From contig CAMAYG010000014.1 in the NCBI GenBank assembly GCA_945862535.1, forward strand, positions 1 through 39,773: a stretch of 39,773 nucleotides of DNA, read 5' to 3'. How positions within the stretch are numbered: the stretch's first letter is position 1; each line of letters opens with the position of its first letter. The notes beneath the pieces were generated by a model that worked only from the letters and a program-made list of their open reading frames with translations, made no database searches and was not told the DNA's origin. Shown in pieces: positions 17,487 through 27,400 of this stretch. The translations under genes and the position numbers were made by a program. Source of the DNA: Rickettsia typhi (GTDB lineage Bacteria; Pseudomonadota; Alphaproteobacteria; Rickettsiales; UBA1997).

Positions 17487-18617
17487 TTACTTGATTAATG
17501 GTTTAAAATTATCGATTTTTGTAATAATTTTATTGATAATTTGGTCTTCTAATTTCGTCTGACAAAGTTCGTTAATTTGCTTTATGCAAGTAGGCGAGGT
17601 AGAATTTATCTCTGTTAAGAAATTACCAATTAAATCTATCCCAACAAAAAATAAATTTTGCTCTTTTAAAACCTTGCCAACGGCATTAGCAACTTCTTGC
17701 TGTTTCTTGGTTAAGGTAACTTTAACCGCCACTCCGCCAGCATGGAAATTACAGCGATAATCTTTGTCATCGGCAATTCTTGCTACCGCACCTAAAATTT
17801 CGCCATCAAGCAACAATACTCTGATATCGCCGTTTTTTACCTCGGGCAGATATTTCTGCACCATTATCGGAGACGGATAAGATTTTTGCATTAACGAAAA
17901 TATCGAGGCTAAATTTTTACTATCGCTATCTAAAACAACAATGCCTTCGCCACCGCAAGCATAAAGCGGTTTCAAGACAATTTTTTGATGTTGCATGGCA
18001 AAATCTTGCAAATTCTCGATATTATTAACAATTGCCGTTGGGGCGATGAATTTAGCAAAATCGCTAATAAAAATTTTCTCTGGGAAATTTCTGATTGCCA
18101 ATGGATGATTAAGAATCAAGACTCGGTCGGCAATTTTCTCTAGTAAATAAGTGGTGGTAATGTAATTTAAATCAAATGGCGGATCTTGGCGGAATAAGAT
18201 GCAGTCAAAAGTTGTTAAATCGGCATTTTCGCTACTAATAACTTTACAATGCGGTTTATTAGGTGATAATTCGATTTTATAAACCTTAGCCTTGACAATT
18301 TGTTGAGTAAAGTCAAAATATAGGCTTTGTGGTAAATAGTAATATATTTCTAAACCGTGCTGTTGCGCACTTAGCAATATTGCAAATGTTGAATCTGTTG
18401 CTGTGTCGATGCTAAAAATATCGTCCATTTGTGCAACAATTCTCTTGGGAGCAACAATTTTCTTGGGTGCAACAATTTTCTTGGGTGCAACAATTTTCTT
18501 GGGTGCAACCGTTTTTTGTTGAGCTATTTTTTTCATAGATTTTTTTTGTAAAATAGCCTTTTTGTTGTTAGAATCGCTAGATTTAATAGCACTAACAGAA
18601 ATATCAATTTTATTCAT
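17487..18617 (-). CDS. gshB: Glutathione synthetase with a repeat-built N-terminal extension
   Basis: ATP-grasp ligase that joins glycine to gamma-glutamylcysteine. The core matches GshB: QMDDIFSIDTATDSTFAILL, FDCILFRQDPPFD, IVLKPLYACGGEGI, GDIRVLLLDGEILGAVAR, and the terminal ATP-site FVGIDLIGNFLTEINSTSPT. GshB usually begins only a few residues before the MDDI segment. Here it is preceded by a basic extension containing five near-copies of (P/Q)KKIVA, encoded by an 18-bp tandem repeat (18433-18522). Possible starts are 18617 (376 aa, shown) and 18536 (349 aa). The upstream open frame to 18701 overlaps the divergent gene and is ignored. The 18536 start leaves more room for the two divergent promoters. 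Confidence 0.88.
   Translation of the reverse strand: MNKIDISVSAIKSSDSNNKKAILQKKSMKKIAQQKTVAPKKIVAPKKIVAPKKIVAPKRIVAQMDDIFSIDTATDSTFAILLSAQQHGLEIYYYLPQSLYFDFTQQIVKAKVYKIELSPNKPHCKVISSENADLTTFDCILFRQDPPFDLNYITTTYLLEKIADRVLILNHPLAIRNFPEKIFISDFAKFIAPTAIVNNIENLQDFAMQHQKIVLKPLYACGGEGIVVLDSDSKNLASIFSLMQKSYPSPIMVQKYLPEVKNGDIRVLLLDGEILGAVARIADDKDYRCNFHAGGVAVKVTLTKKQQEVANAVGKVLKEQNLFFVGIDLIGNFLTEINSTSPTCIKQINELCQTKLEDQIINKIITKIDNFKPLIK
18433..18522 (-). repeat. 18-bp tandem repeat inside gshB
   Basis: Five units of GCAACAATTTTCTTGGGT (plus-strand reading; the first and the last are diverged) lie at 18433-18450, 18451-18468, 18469-18486, 18487-18504 and 18505-18522. The three central units are identical, with the period a multiple of three, so copy changes keep the gshB frame. 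Each unit encodes a KKIVAP-like hexapeptide resembling the first beta strand of GshB (KRIVAQMDD). Confidence 0.93.
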
Positions 18618-18637
18618 AATCGATTTAAATATTAAAA

Positions 18638-19279
18638 ATGTCGAATAATAATTATACAAATCAAGATTGCAATAATCAATCGTCAAGTCAAGTAACATCA
18701 AAAGAATTTCCTGTTATCGAGCTTAATAGCAAATATTATCTAAGAGAAATTACCGAAAACGATGCCCCAGCTTTTCTTAAATATTTCTCCGACCCGCAAG
18801 TCAGCCGTTATATTTTATGCGACATTCCCACGGCTTTAGAAGAAGCAAAGCGAGATGTTTATTATTGGCGTAATGTTTTTTATAGTAATGACGGTATATA
18901 TTTTGCTATTGCCCGTAAAGAAGACGATTTTATGATTGGCTCTATTGGTTTTAACAACTACAACGGTGCTAATCGCCGTATTGAACTTAGCTACGATCTC
19001 GATTGGCAATATTGGCAACAAGGCATTACCGCTTGTGCAATTTATAAATTGCTAAATTATGCCTTTAAAAGATATAATGTGAATCGAATCGAAGCCTTTA
19101 TGACCACAGAAAACCAGCCATCACGGCAATTATTAATTAAAATGAATTTTACCCTCGAGGGAATACTTAGAAATTACAAGTTCTTTAACGATAAGTTTTA
19201 CGATGTTCTTTCTTTTAGTTTCCTGCCTCAGGACCTTAAAAAACTTAACTCCAAGCCCGAGCCGAAGATTAAAGAATAA
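18638..19279 (+). CDS. RimJ/RimL-type GNAT acetyltransferase
   Basis: Predicted N-acetyltransferase acting on ribosomal-protein-like N-termini or small molecules. Of 213 residues, the first ~30 are polar and Asn/Ser-rich. From YYLREITENDAPAFLKYFSDPQVSRYI the RimJ pattern begins, followed by MIGSIGFNNY, IELSYDLDWQYWQQGITACAIYKLLNYAF (acetyl-CoA loop region, with QGI in place of the usual GxG) and NRIEAFMTTENQPSRQLLIKMNFTLEGILR. It is the only plus-strand gene between 15372 and 24037, divergent from gshB and convergent with the PKHD hydroxylase, whose stop is 7 bp away. The target is unknown. Confidence 0.85.
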   Translation: MSNNNYTNQDCNNQSSSQVTSKEFPVIELNSKYYLREITENDAPAFLKYFSDPQVSRYILCDIPTALEEAKRDVYYWRNVFYSNDGIYFAIARKEDDFMIGSIGFNNYNGANRRIELSYDLDWQYWQQGITACAIYKLLNYAFKRYNVNRIEAFMTTENQPSRQLLIKMNFTLEGILRNYKFFNDKFYDVLSFSFLPQDLKKLNSKPEPKIKE

Positions 19280-19286
19280 TCTTGCA

Positions 19287-19988
19287 TTAGGTATTTGTTG
19301 ATTTTCTAAGCAAATTATGATAAACCGCCAGTAGATTATCGATAATTTTTTGATTTTTAATCTCTTCTTGTTGCAAGCTACGAATTGCATTATCTAGCTT
19401 AAAAAGCATTTGACGGTCTTCATTATTTGCCACTAAAGATTCTATCCAAAAAAACGAAGCAATTCTTTCGCCAGCAACTATTGGCTTTACTTGATGGACG
19501 GTATTTGCTGGGTAAATAAATAAATCTCCTGCATCTAATTTAATTTCACTATTGCTACTATTGCCAATATTGTCTTCAATCGCTAATTCTCCGCCGTCAT
19601 AAGCATTGGCATCGCTTAAAAACAATGTTGCCGAAAGATCGCAACGGACATAGCCCGATTCACCGAGACTATTTTTAATTACCCTAACGGCATTATCGAT
19701 ATGAGATCCGTAAAATTGACCTTCTTGATATAAATTAAAAGACGGCGGGAAGATTTTCTTTGGTAAGGCGAAAGAAAAAAATTCTTGATTCGATTGTAAA
19801 ATATCGATAATTTGATCGCTCAAAATTTTAACTTGCGGATTATTTGGTAGTAGTTGCCAATTATTCTTAACTTTGCTTGCAATAATTCCAGCACTTTCTG
19901 CACCATTTTGCCAATTTAGCATTTTTATTTTATTTGCCAATTCCAGAGCAGAATCTTTGGCAATAATGTTTTTAATTGAAATAAACAC
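19287..19988 (-). CDS. PKHD-type Fe(II)/2-oxoglutarate hydroxylase (PiuC/YbiX-like)
   Basis: Dioxygenase of 233 residues, near the family length of about 225. Iron ligands are His96 and Asp98 (GSHIDNAVR) and His165 (NTVHQVKPI), with Arg175 (GERIAS) for 2-oxoglutarate. The sequence up to KLDNAIRSLQ follows the YbiX/PiuC pattern closely, and the substrate of that family is not known; piuC homologues are often near iron-uptake receptors. Here it is 8 bp downstream of metG on the same strand, so co-transcription is likely. Whether it is functionally tied to the receptor-like gene at 33612 cannot be told. Confidence 0.9.
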   Translation of the reverse strand: MFISIKNIIAKDSALELANKIKMLNWQNGAESAGIIASKVKNNWQLLPNNPQVKILSDQIIDILQSNQEFFSFALPKKIFPPSFNLYQEGQFYGSHIDNAVRVIKNSLGESGYVRCDLSATLFLSDANAYDGGELAIEDNIGNSSNSEIKLDAGDLFIYPANTVHQVKPIVAGERIASFFWIESLVANNEDRQMLFKLDNAIRSLQQEEIKNQKIIDNLLAVYHNLLRKSTNT

Positions 19989-19996
19989 TGAATAAA

Positions 19997-21613
19997 TTAA
20001 TTTTTTCTTAAGCGAGGGAAAATTACCTGAACTTCGGCAATTTTATGGCAATTATTTAGGGCATAATCTTTGCTTAGAGCAATAAAATTACGATCTTGCT
20101 TAGCGATATTAAGAATATCCAAAACTTGATTTGCCAAATATGGAATAAATGGTTGCCAAGAAATTGCCAATAAGCGAACCGCCTCGGCAACTGTTGAAAG
20201 CACAATATTCATAAGCTCAAAATTGCCTTCTTTAGCCAATTTCCAAGGAGCAAAATGATCGATAAAAACATTGCATTGATTGCTTAGAGCGAGCAAATTA
20301 GCTATTGCTTCATCGAATTGCAAATCGTTAATTTTTGCTAAGTTTTCCTGGCAGTTAAAATATATTTTATCGAGCAATTCCCTAGATTCGTTAAAGTTTT
20401 TATATTCTACCAAGTTATTATTATTGTTTTTGGCAATCATCGACAATGCTCTTTGCACCAAATTACCAAAATTATTCACTAAATCGGCATTAACACGAGA
20501 AATCAGATTATCTCGCTGATAGTCGCCATCGTTGCCAAATGGCACTTCGCGAAATAAAAAGTAACGAAAATAATCGTTGGCAATTTTATGGTCAATAGCA
20601 AAAGATTCTAGCCAGTTAATTTCTTGATGCGGATCGATGGTATTGCCCAAAGATTTAGAAATTTTCTGTCCTTGATTTGTCCACCAACCATGAGCAAAAA
20701 TGCGGTTTGGCAGTGGTAAATCTGCTGCCATTAGAAATGCTGGCCAATAAACGGCATGAAACCTTAGAATATCTTTGCCAACAATATGTAGAGGCGAATT
20801 TTTAGTATTGCACCAGAAATCTTGATATAATTGCGAATCGGGCAAGTGAAAATTAAGGGCAGAGATGTAGTTGGTTAAAGCATCGAGCCAGACATAGACG
20901 ATATGTTGCTTTTCGCTATTGCTATTTGGCACTGCTACCCCCCAAGAAAATGAGGTTCGCGAAATTGAAAGGTCTTTCAAACCGCTTTTTACAAAAGACA
21001 TAACTTCGTTTCTTCTACTTACAGGCTCGATAAAATCTGGCACCGCTTCGTAAAGGGCAAGTAACGGCTTTTCAAATGCCGATAATTTAAAGAAATAGCT
21101 TTCTTCTTTATGCCAACAAACTTCCGCCCCAGTAGGAGCAAGGCCGTTCACTAATTCTTCTTCGCTGTAAAATGCCTCGTCTCTTATTGAATACCAACCT
21201 TGGTAAATATCGCGATAAATAAAGCCTTTATCTTCAAGAATTTGCCAAAAACATTGCACTGCATCTTTGTGATTCTTGTCTGTAGTGCGAATAAAGTGGT
21301 TATGAGTTAGATTAAGCTTTTCAGCAAGTTCGCTAAATTTTAGCGACACTTCGTTGCAAAAAATCTGCGGATCTTTAACTGCATTAATCGCCGATTTTTC
21401 TACTTTCTGGCCATGTTCATCTGTGCCAGTAAGAAAAAAGACATTGCAACCGCTAAGCCTTTTTGCCCTAGCAATAATGTCGCAAGCAATAGAGGTGTAG
21501 GCATGGCCAATATGAGGTGAGTCGTTAACATAATAAATTGGCGAGGTAACAAAGAAATTATCGCCTAAGGAATTATTATCTAGGGCATTGCTGTTGTAAT
21601 TATTGGTAGTCAT
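19997..21613 (-). CDS. metG: Methionyl-tRNA synthetase
   Basis: Class I aminoacyl-tRNA synthetase that charges methionine onto tRNA. From the start chosen here the length is 538 residues, as in other alphaproteobacteria. HIGH is at 34-37 (SPHIGHAYTS), the TGTDEHG motif at 62-68, and KISKS at 317-321. The anticodon-binding domain fills the C-terminus, ending with VIFPRLRKN. A longer open frame to 21766 overlaps the upstream lipoprotein gene and includes a 13-bp tandem repeat; its 51 extra residues do not look like MetRS, so Met at 21613 is preferred. The RLSGCNVFFLTGTDEHGQK region matches the bacterial type without a zinc knuckle. Confidence 0.95.
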   Translation of the reverse strand: MTTNNYNSNALDNNSLGDNFFVTSPIYYVNDSPHIGHAYTSIACDIIARAKRLSGCNVFFLTGTDEHGQKVEKSAINAVKDPQIFCNEVSLKFSELAEKLNLTHNHFIRTTDKNHKDAVQCFWQILEDKGFIYRDIYQGWYSIRDEAFYSEEELVNGLAPTGAEVCWHKEESYFFKLSAFEKPLLALYEAVPDFIEPVSRRNEVMSFVKSGLKDLSISRTSFSWGVAVPNSNSEKQHIVYVWLDALTNYISALNFHLPDSQLYQDFWCNTKNSPLHIVGKDILRFHAVYWPAFLMAADLPLPNRIFAHGWWTNQGQKISKSLGNTIDPHQEINWLESFAIDHKIANDYFRYFLFREVPFGNDGDYQRDNLISRVNADLVNNFGNLVQRALSMIAKNNNNNLVEYKNFNESRELLDKIYFNCQENLAKINDLQFDEAIANLLALSNQCNVFIDHFAPWKLAKEGNFELMNIVLSTVAEAVRLLAISWQPFIPYLANQVLDILNIAKQDRNFIALSKDYALNNCHKIAEVQVIFPRLRKN

Positions 21614-21650
21614 TAAATATTGTTGATAAATTATTAAAATATCGAAGTTG

Positions 21651-21696
21651 GAATAAGACCATGGAATAAGACCATTGAATAAGACCATGGAATAAG
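21651..21696. repeat. 13-bp tandem repeat upstream of metG
   Basis: Copies of GAATAAGACCATG start at 21651, 21664, 21677 and 21690, the last being partial. They fill most of the gap between the lipoprotein gene and metG. The copies look almost identical, so recent slippage is likely. A role in metG expression is possible but not shown. Confidence 0.85.
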
Positions 21697-21698
21697 GG

Positions 21699-22094
21699 TT
21701 AGTATCTTCTAACTTTTTTAAGCACTTTAAAATATTGCAAAATGGCATTTTTGACCGCAATTTCATTTGGTCTTACTGGGTAAATCCTAGACAATTCTAA
21801 GATGATTCTTTCGTCGCATTCGTAGTCGAGCAGTCCTCTTTCGATATAACATAAATCGTGATTTTTACAGGCTAAATCTATCATATCAATTGGCATATTT
21901 TGCATCGAGACCGCCCTTTGTTTGAAAGGGCTACAGTAATATCCATGATTAGGAAAAGGCGGAAGTTTCCTAGGAATAAATAAAAAACAGCTAGTAAGAC
22001 CAAAAATAACACCTAATAACATCGCCAAAAAAGTAGCTTTGCCCAAAGTTTTATATATAAAATTTTGCATTAAATTAGTAGTGAAATTAGCCAC
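21699..22094 (-). CDS. Phospholipase A2-like lipoprotein
   Basis: A 131-residue protein with a membrane segment at 18-35 and a lipobox-like LTSC (Cys36). The remainder shows the hallmark of secreted PLA2: ACKNHDLCY with Cys76, His79, Asp80 and Cys82, preceded by PIDMIDL and followed by DYECDERI, whose Asp94 can be the second catalytic aspartate. The YC at 53-54 is where the calcium loop would begin, though the family's glycine-rich loop is not clearly there. Phospholipase A2 cleaves the sn-2 ester of phospholipids. A role in host membrane damage or lipid feeding is possible. It lies between lepA and metG on the same strand. Met9 (22070) is an alternative start. Confidence 0.65.
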   Translation of the reverse strand: MANFTTNLMQNFIYKTLGKATFLAMLLGVIFGLTSCFLFIPRKLPPFPNHGYYCSPFKQRAVSMQNMPIDMIDLACKNHDLCYIERGLLDYECDERIILELSRIYPVRPNEIAVKNAILQYFKVLKKVRRY

Positions 22095-22146
22095 AATATT
22101 AGCTTTGAATTAGTTATAACTTGTTTTAAACACAGGAAAAAGGAAG

Positions 22147-22215
22147 ATTATTCTTCGCCTAGACAATCACATTATTCTTCGTCTAGACAAATATATTACT
22201 CTTCGTCTAGGCGAA
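22147..22215. repeat. 24-bp tandem repeat made from the 3' end of lepA
   Basis: ATTATTCTTCGYCTAGACAA occurs at 22147 and 22171, and a third copy at 22195 (ATTACTCTTCGTCTAGG) forms the last codons and stop of lepA. The period is 24 bp. It appears that the end of lepA has been duplicated twice downstream, giving extra copies of the C-terminal peptide code plus stop. Confidence 0.85.
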
Positions 22216-24037
22216 GGGCGGCCAAAAATGCCGATTGCGGGATTTCGACATTGCCAATTTCTCGCATTTTCTTTTTACCTTTTTTCTGCTTATCGAGAAG
22301 TTTTCTTTTTCTACTAATGTCACCGCCATAGCACTTAGCAGTAACATCTTTCCGCATTGCCGAAACGGTCTCGCGGGCAACTATTTTACCACCAATAGAT
22401 GCCTGAATTGCAATTGCAAACATTTGTTTTGGAATAAGTTCTTTAAGCTTTTTGCAAAGCCCCCTGCCCCTAGTTTCCGCACGGCTTTTGTAAACAATAA
22501 TCGATAAAGCATCTAATGGTTCGGCATTAACCAAGATAGATAATTTAACCAAATCGCTTCTTTCATAGCCCTCTACTTGCCAATCGAAACTTGCATAGCC
22601 ACGGGAGCAAGATTTTAGACGATCGTAAAAGTCATAGACAATTTCGTTAAGAGGTAAATGATAAATAAGCATTGCCCTGTCGCCAACATAAGAGAGATCT
22701 TTTTGAATCCCCCTTTTTTGAATGCAAAGGTCTATTACCGAGCCAAGATATTCGTCTGGAGTCATGATTGTTGCCCTAATCCATGGCTCTTCCATAAAGT
22801 CTATTTGGGTTGGATCTGGCAGATCTGCGGGCGAATGAACGAATAATACCTTCTGCTCTTTTTCTTCTGGGCTAGAATTTTTATATTTCTCGAGGTGAAC
22901 ACGGTAAATTACCGAAGGTGCAGTGGTGATAAGGTCGAGGTCGAACTCTCTTTCGAGCCTTTCAAGCACAATTTCAAGATGCAACAGGCCAAGAAAACCA
23001 CAACGAAAACCATAGCCAAGGGCGGAAGATGTTTCGGTTTCAAATTCAAAGCTGGCATCGTTTAAATGAAGTTTCGCAAGAGAATCGCGGAACTTTTCGA
23101 ATTCGGAAGAATCTATTGGGTAAATACCGCAAAAAACTACGGACTGATTTTGTTTAAAACCCGGTAAAGCAGTAGCATGATCGTTGGTTGCAAGAACAAT
23201 GGTGTCTCCTACCTTGCAATCTGCCACTTGCTTGATTTGGGCATTGATAAAACCAACCTCGCCCGCTTTAAGGTCGTCGCAAAAAACTTTTTTTGGGGTG
23301 AAAAAACCTACGGAATCTACCTGATATGTAGCATTTACTGCCAACATTTTAATTTTCTGCCCTTTTTTAATAACTCCGTCTATCACCCTAACCAAGACAA
23401 TTACCCCTAGATAAGGGTCATACCAACTGTCGATTAACAATGCCTTAAGCTCGCCGTTAATATCGCCAATTGGAGCGGGTAGTTTAGTGATAACATTTTC
23501 TAGCACTTCTTTAATGCCAACACCAGTTTTTGCCGAAACCAATACCGCAGAACTAGTGTCGATGCCAATAACTTCTTCAATTTGCTTTTTAACTCGCTCG
23601 GGGTCGGAAGCAGGAAGGTCTATTTTGTTAAGAACAGGGAAAATCTCGTGATTATTGTTAATTGCCTGATAAACATTTGCTAAAGTTTGTGCCTCTACCC
23701 CTTGTGTAGAATCAACGACAAGAATCGAGCCTTCGCATGCCGCCAAACAACGGCTTACCTCGTAGGCAAAATCGACATGCCCTGGAGTATCCATAAGGTT
23801 TAGCATATAGGTTTTGCCATCTAGAGCCTCGTATTGCAACCTAACGGTTTGGGCTTTAATGGTGATTCCTCGTTCTTTTTCAATATCCATAGAATCGAGG
23901 ATTTGGCTAGTCATTTCGCGGTCGCTAATTGCCCCGCACTCCTGAATTAGCCTGTCCGACAAAGTCGATTTGCCATGATCGATATGAGCAACAATAGAAA
24001 AATTACGAATATAAGAGATTTTACTAGGATTCGACAT
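22196..24037 (-). CDS. lepA: Elongation factor 4 (LepA)
   Basis: Ribosomal GTPase that back-translocates or rescues stalled ribosomes. At 613 residues it is near the usual 600. G-domain motifs are visible: AHIDHGKST (G1), DTPGHVDF (G3) and NKIDLP (G4). Domain III-V features include [21 protein letters not shown], and the LepA-specific C-terminus is present ([58 protein letters not shown] in part). The protein ends in LRLDEE, part of a 24-bp tandem repeat. It heads a minus-strand series with the lipoprotein, metG and the hydroxylase. The start has no nearby competitor. Confidence 0.97.
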   Translation of the reverse strand: MSNPSKISYIRNFSIVAHIDHGKSTLSDRLIQECGAISDREMTSQILDSMDIEKERGITIKAQTVRLQYEALDGKTYMLNLMDTPGHVDFAYEVSRCLAACEGSILVVDSTQGVEAQTLANVYQAINNNHEIFPVLNKIDLPASDPERVKKQIEEVIGIDTSSAVLVSAKTGVGIKEVLENVITKLPAPIGDINGELKALLIDSWYDPYLGVIVLVRVIDGVIKKGQKIKMLAVNATYQVDSVGFFTPKKVFCDDLKAGEVGFINAQIKQVADCKVGDTIVLATNDHATALPGFKQNQSVVFCGIYPIDSSEFEKFRDSLAKLHLNDASFEFETETSSALGYGFRCGFLGLLHLEIVLERLEREFDLDLITTAPSVIYRVHLEKYKNSSPEEKEQKVLFVHSPADLPDPTQIDFMEEPWIRATIMTPDEYLGSVIDLCIQKRGIQKDLSYVGDRAMLIYHLPLNEIVYDFYDRLKSCSRGYASFDWQVEGYERSDLVKLSILVNAEPLDALSIIVYKSRAETRGRGLCKKLKELIPKQMFAIAIQASIGGKIVARETVSAMRKDVTAKCYGGDISRKRKLLDKQKKGKKKMREIGNVEIPQSAFLAALRLDEE

Positions 24038-24261
24038 CTATATTATGAAAGTTAAAATAAGAAACAGCATTGCCCCGCCAACACCTTTAAATATTGGCAT
24101 TTTTAAAGAATTTTCTTTATATTGCAAGCTTTTTTCTTGGTAAATTCTATTTTAAATTCTAAGATTATGAGTATTGATTTTACATAAAATAATAAAGTTT
24201 AAATACCATATTTCAACCCTTTATTCAAAACAATCCCCTATATTCCTACCGCTAAAAATTT

Positions 24262-24317
24262 CTTGCAATTTTGCTAAAGTTAATTAAGTTTTCTAAAACA
24301 CCTCAAATAATAATTTA
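24262..24317 (+). repeat. Dispersed intergenic repeat, copy 1 (upstream of hsdR)
   Basis: A segment with the core CTTGCAATTTTGCTAAAGTT is matched at 36957-37014. The match extends with differences over about 57 bp, both copies in the same orientation and 110-130 bp before the start of a plus-strand gene. It may be a relic of a mobile repeat or a shared regulatory element. The rest of 24038-24429 is AT-rich. It holds a possible -35 (TTGACA, 24333-24338) without a clear -10, and no gene. Confidence 0.6.
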
Positions 24318-24429
24318 CAATACTTCATTTATTTGACAGAAATTGTAATGCTATTCTTAAAAAAAATATCAGAATCACCCTTAGAAACCATTACAAAATA
24401 GCTATTAATAGCCTGCCATAACATTAAAG

Positions 24430-27400
24430 ATGTTATCGTTGGTAAAAATAAATAAAATGACACGATTTACAGAAGATAGTAGGGTTAAAATACCAACAAT
24501 AATTCATCTCACTCGCCTTGGTTATAATTACCTTTCGCTAAATGGGGCTAAACGGGATGAAGGAACTAATATTTTTTCTGAAATTTTTATAGAAAATATT
24601 GTTCAAATTAATGAGGGAATCGAAAAAGAAGATGCTCGAAGATTGCTCGAAGATGTAAAGCTCGCCTTAGAAAATGAAGATCTTGGGAAGGCTTTTTATG
24701 AAAAATTAATCGCCACTTCTGGTCTAAAATTAATCGATTTTACTGATTTTAGTAAAAATCGTTTTGATGTAGTAACAGAATTAACTTATAAAAATGGCGA
24801 TGAAGAGTTTCGCCCCGACATAACTTTGTTGGTGAACGGCATGCCTTTAATATTTATTGAGGTAAAAAAACCAAACAACAAAGATGGTATAATTGCCGAA
24901 AGAGATCGCATCAATAAACGATTTAGAAATCCTAAATTTAGAAGATTCGTTAACATCACCCAGCTTATGGTTTTTTCTAATAATATGAATTATGACGATG
25001 AGCAAATCGACCCTTTGCAAGGTGCTTTCTATGCTTCTCCTTCATATCGTGAACCGATATTTAATTATTTTCGAGAAGAAGAAATTTTTGATCTCGCATC
25101 GATTTTAAAGCCAGAAAATGAAGAAATCGAGAATGGTATTTTAAAAGATAATAATCTCAGTGCAATAAAACACAGCCCCGAATTTATCACAAATAAAGAT
25201 TCAAACACCCCTACCAACAAAATTTGCACCTCATTATTTTCTAAAAAACGATTGGCTTTCTTGTTAAAATATGGCATTACTTATGTTAAAGAAAGTGCCA
25301 GATTAGAAAAGCATATCATGCGTTATCCACAAATTTTTGCAACAAAAGCCATTGAAAAAAAATTAAACGAAGGAGTAAAAAAGGGAATCATTTGGCATAC
25401 TCAAGGAAGCGGAAAAACTGCTTTGGCATTTTATAATGTTCGCTTTCTCACCGATTATTTTCAAAAAAAATCTATTATTCCAAAATTCTATTTTATCGTT
25501 GATCGTATCGATCTTTTAACTCAAGCACAGCGAGAGTTTGTAAGTCGTGGCTTGGTGGTTCATATCGTTAAATCTAGAGATGAATTTGCTCAAGATATTA
25601 AATCAACAAAGGTTATTAATAATAACGGAGGAAAGCCTGAAATTACCGTTGTAAATATTCAAAAATTTCAAGACGATCCTAATGTTTTAAGCTCGAATGA
25701 TTATGATTTAAATATTCAAAGAATTTATTTTCTCGATGAAGTTCATCGAAGCTACAACCCCAAGGGAAGCTTCTTGGCAAATTTGAGTCAATCAGATGTT
25801 AATGCCATAAAGATCGGCCTTACGGGGACGCCACTTCTGGGCGATGACTATAATTCAAAATCGCTCTTTGGAGATTATATTCATAAATATTATTATAATT
25901 CTTCAATTGCCGACGGCTATACTCTGCGACTAATTCGCGAAGAGATTGCTACTTCTTATAAAATGCAATTATCACAAATTCTTGATTCGATAGAAATTGA
26001 AAAAAATAGTGCAGAAAAGAAATTTATTTATTCTCATCCAAAATTTGTTGAGCCGATGCTCGACTACATAGTCAATGATTTTGAGGATAGTAGAATTGCT
26101 TTTGGCGATAATTCTATTGGTGGCATGGTGATTTGCGATAGCTCGGATCAGGCTAAAAAAATATATGAAATTTTTCAAGAAAAATATCAAAACAAAACCA
26201 CTGAAGAACATAAAGTAAAAACTGCCTCTTTAATTCTTCACGATATTAATGATAAAGAATTTCGCAAAGATCAAGTTGAGGCTTTTAAAAGCGGAGAAAT
26301 CGATTTGTTATTTGTTTATAACATGCTTCTAACAGGCTTTGATGCTAAAAGACTCAAAAAACTTTATCTTGGTCGCATAATCAAAGATCACAATTTACTT
26401 CAGGCTTTAACTAGAGTTAACAGAACTTATAACAAATTCCGCTATGGTTATGTGGTTGATTTTGCCGATATTAAAAAGGAATTCGATAAAACTAACGAAG
26501 CCTATTTCAAAGAGCTTCAAGGCGAGCTTGGCAATGAATTTGAAAATTACTCGCTATTATTCAAATCCCGTCAAGAAATAAATCAAGAAATCGAAGAAAT
26601 TAAAGATTTATTATTTCGCTTTGACTTAAAAAATGCCGAAATTTTTTCTCAGCAAATATCCGAGATAAAAGATCGCGAAGAAATTAGATTAATTAAACAA
26701 GCCCTTGGCAATGCTAAGATGCTTTATAATTTAATTCGTTTATATGGGCATTCTGATTTATTGAATAAATTAGATTTTAAAAAGCTTGAAAAGCTTTATA
26801 GCGAAACGAGTAATCGCTTAGATAATCTAAACCTTATAGAGAGTCTTAACAATCAAAATAACAATATTCCAATTTTAAATCTTGCCCTCGAAGATATTTA
26901 CTTCGAATTTCACAAAACCAAAACAGAAGAGTTGATTTTGGCGGATAAATTAAAAAACATGCTTCGCATTACTCGCGAAGCAATGCTAAATAATCTCGAT
27001 CAGCAAGATTTGCAATTTATTTCGCTTAAAGAAGAGCTTGAAAGACTATTTAAAAAGAAAAATCTTAATGAAATTGCCGGGGAAGATATCAATCAAAACA
27101 TTGCAATTCTAGAACAAATTCACGATCGCATTAAGGAAATTAATCGAGAAAATAACCTTCTTAAATCCAAATATGAAAATGATTCGAAATATGTTAGAAT
27201 ACATAAGAGACTTATTGAAAACAAAGGCTTTAGCAATCAAGAACGGAAAATTTGCGAAGCATTAAATGAAATAAAAATCGCTACCGATGAACGGGTTTTA
27301 CAAAATTCTCAAATCCTAAAAAACGAAAGTTATTTTAATGCCGAAGTTGGAAGTAGCATTATTAAGCAATTTAACCTGCGGGGCATAGAATTAAACCCCG

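Noticed and set aside
18618-18701. gshB start at 18701, giving a 404-residue protein.
   Set aside because: It overlaps the start of the divergent acetyltransferase and the extra residues have no family match.
21614-21766. metG start at 21766 (589 aa).
   Set aside because: It overlaps the lipoprotein gene and runs through the 13-bp repeat; the added residues are not MetRS-like.
24038-24429. Possible small gene or RNA upstream of hsdR.
   Set aside because: No ORF with a start and coding character, and no recognisable RNA fold beyond short AT-rich hairpins.
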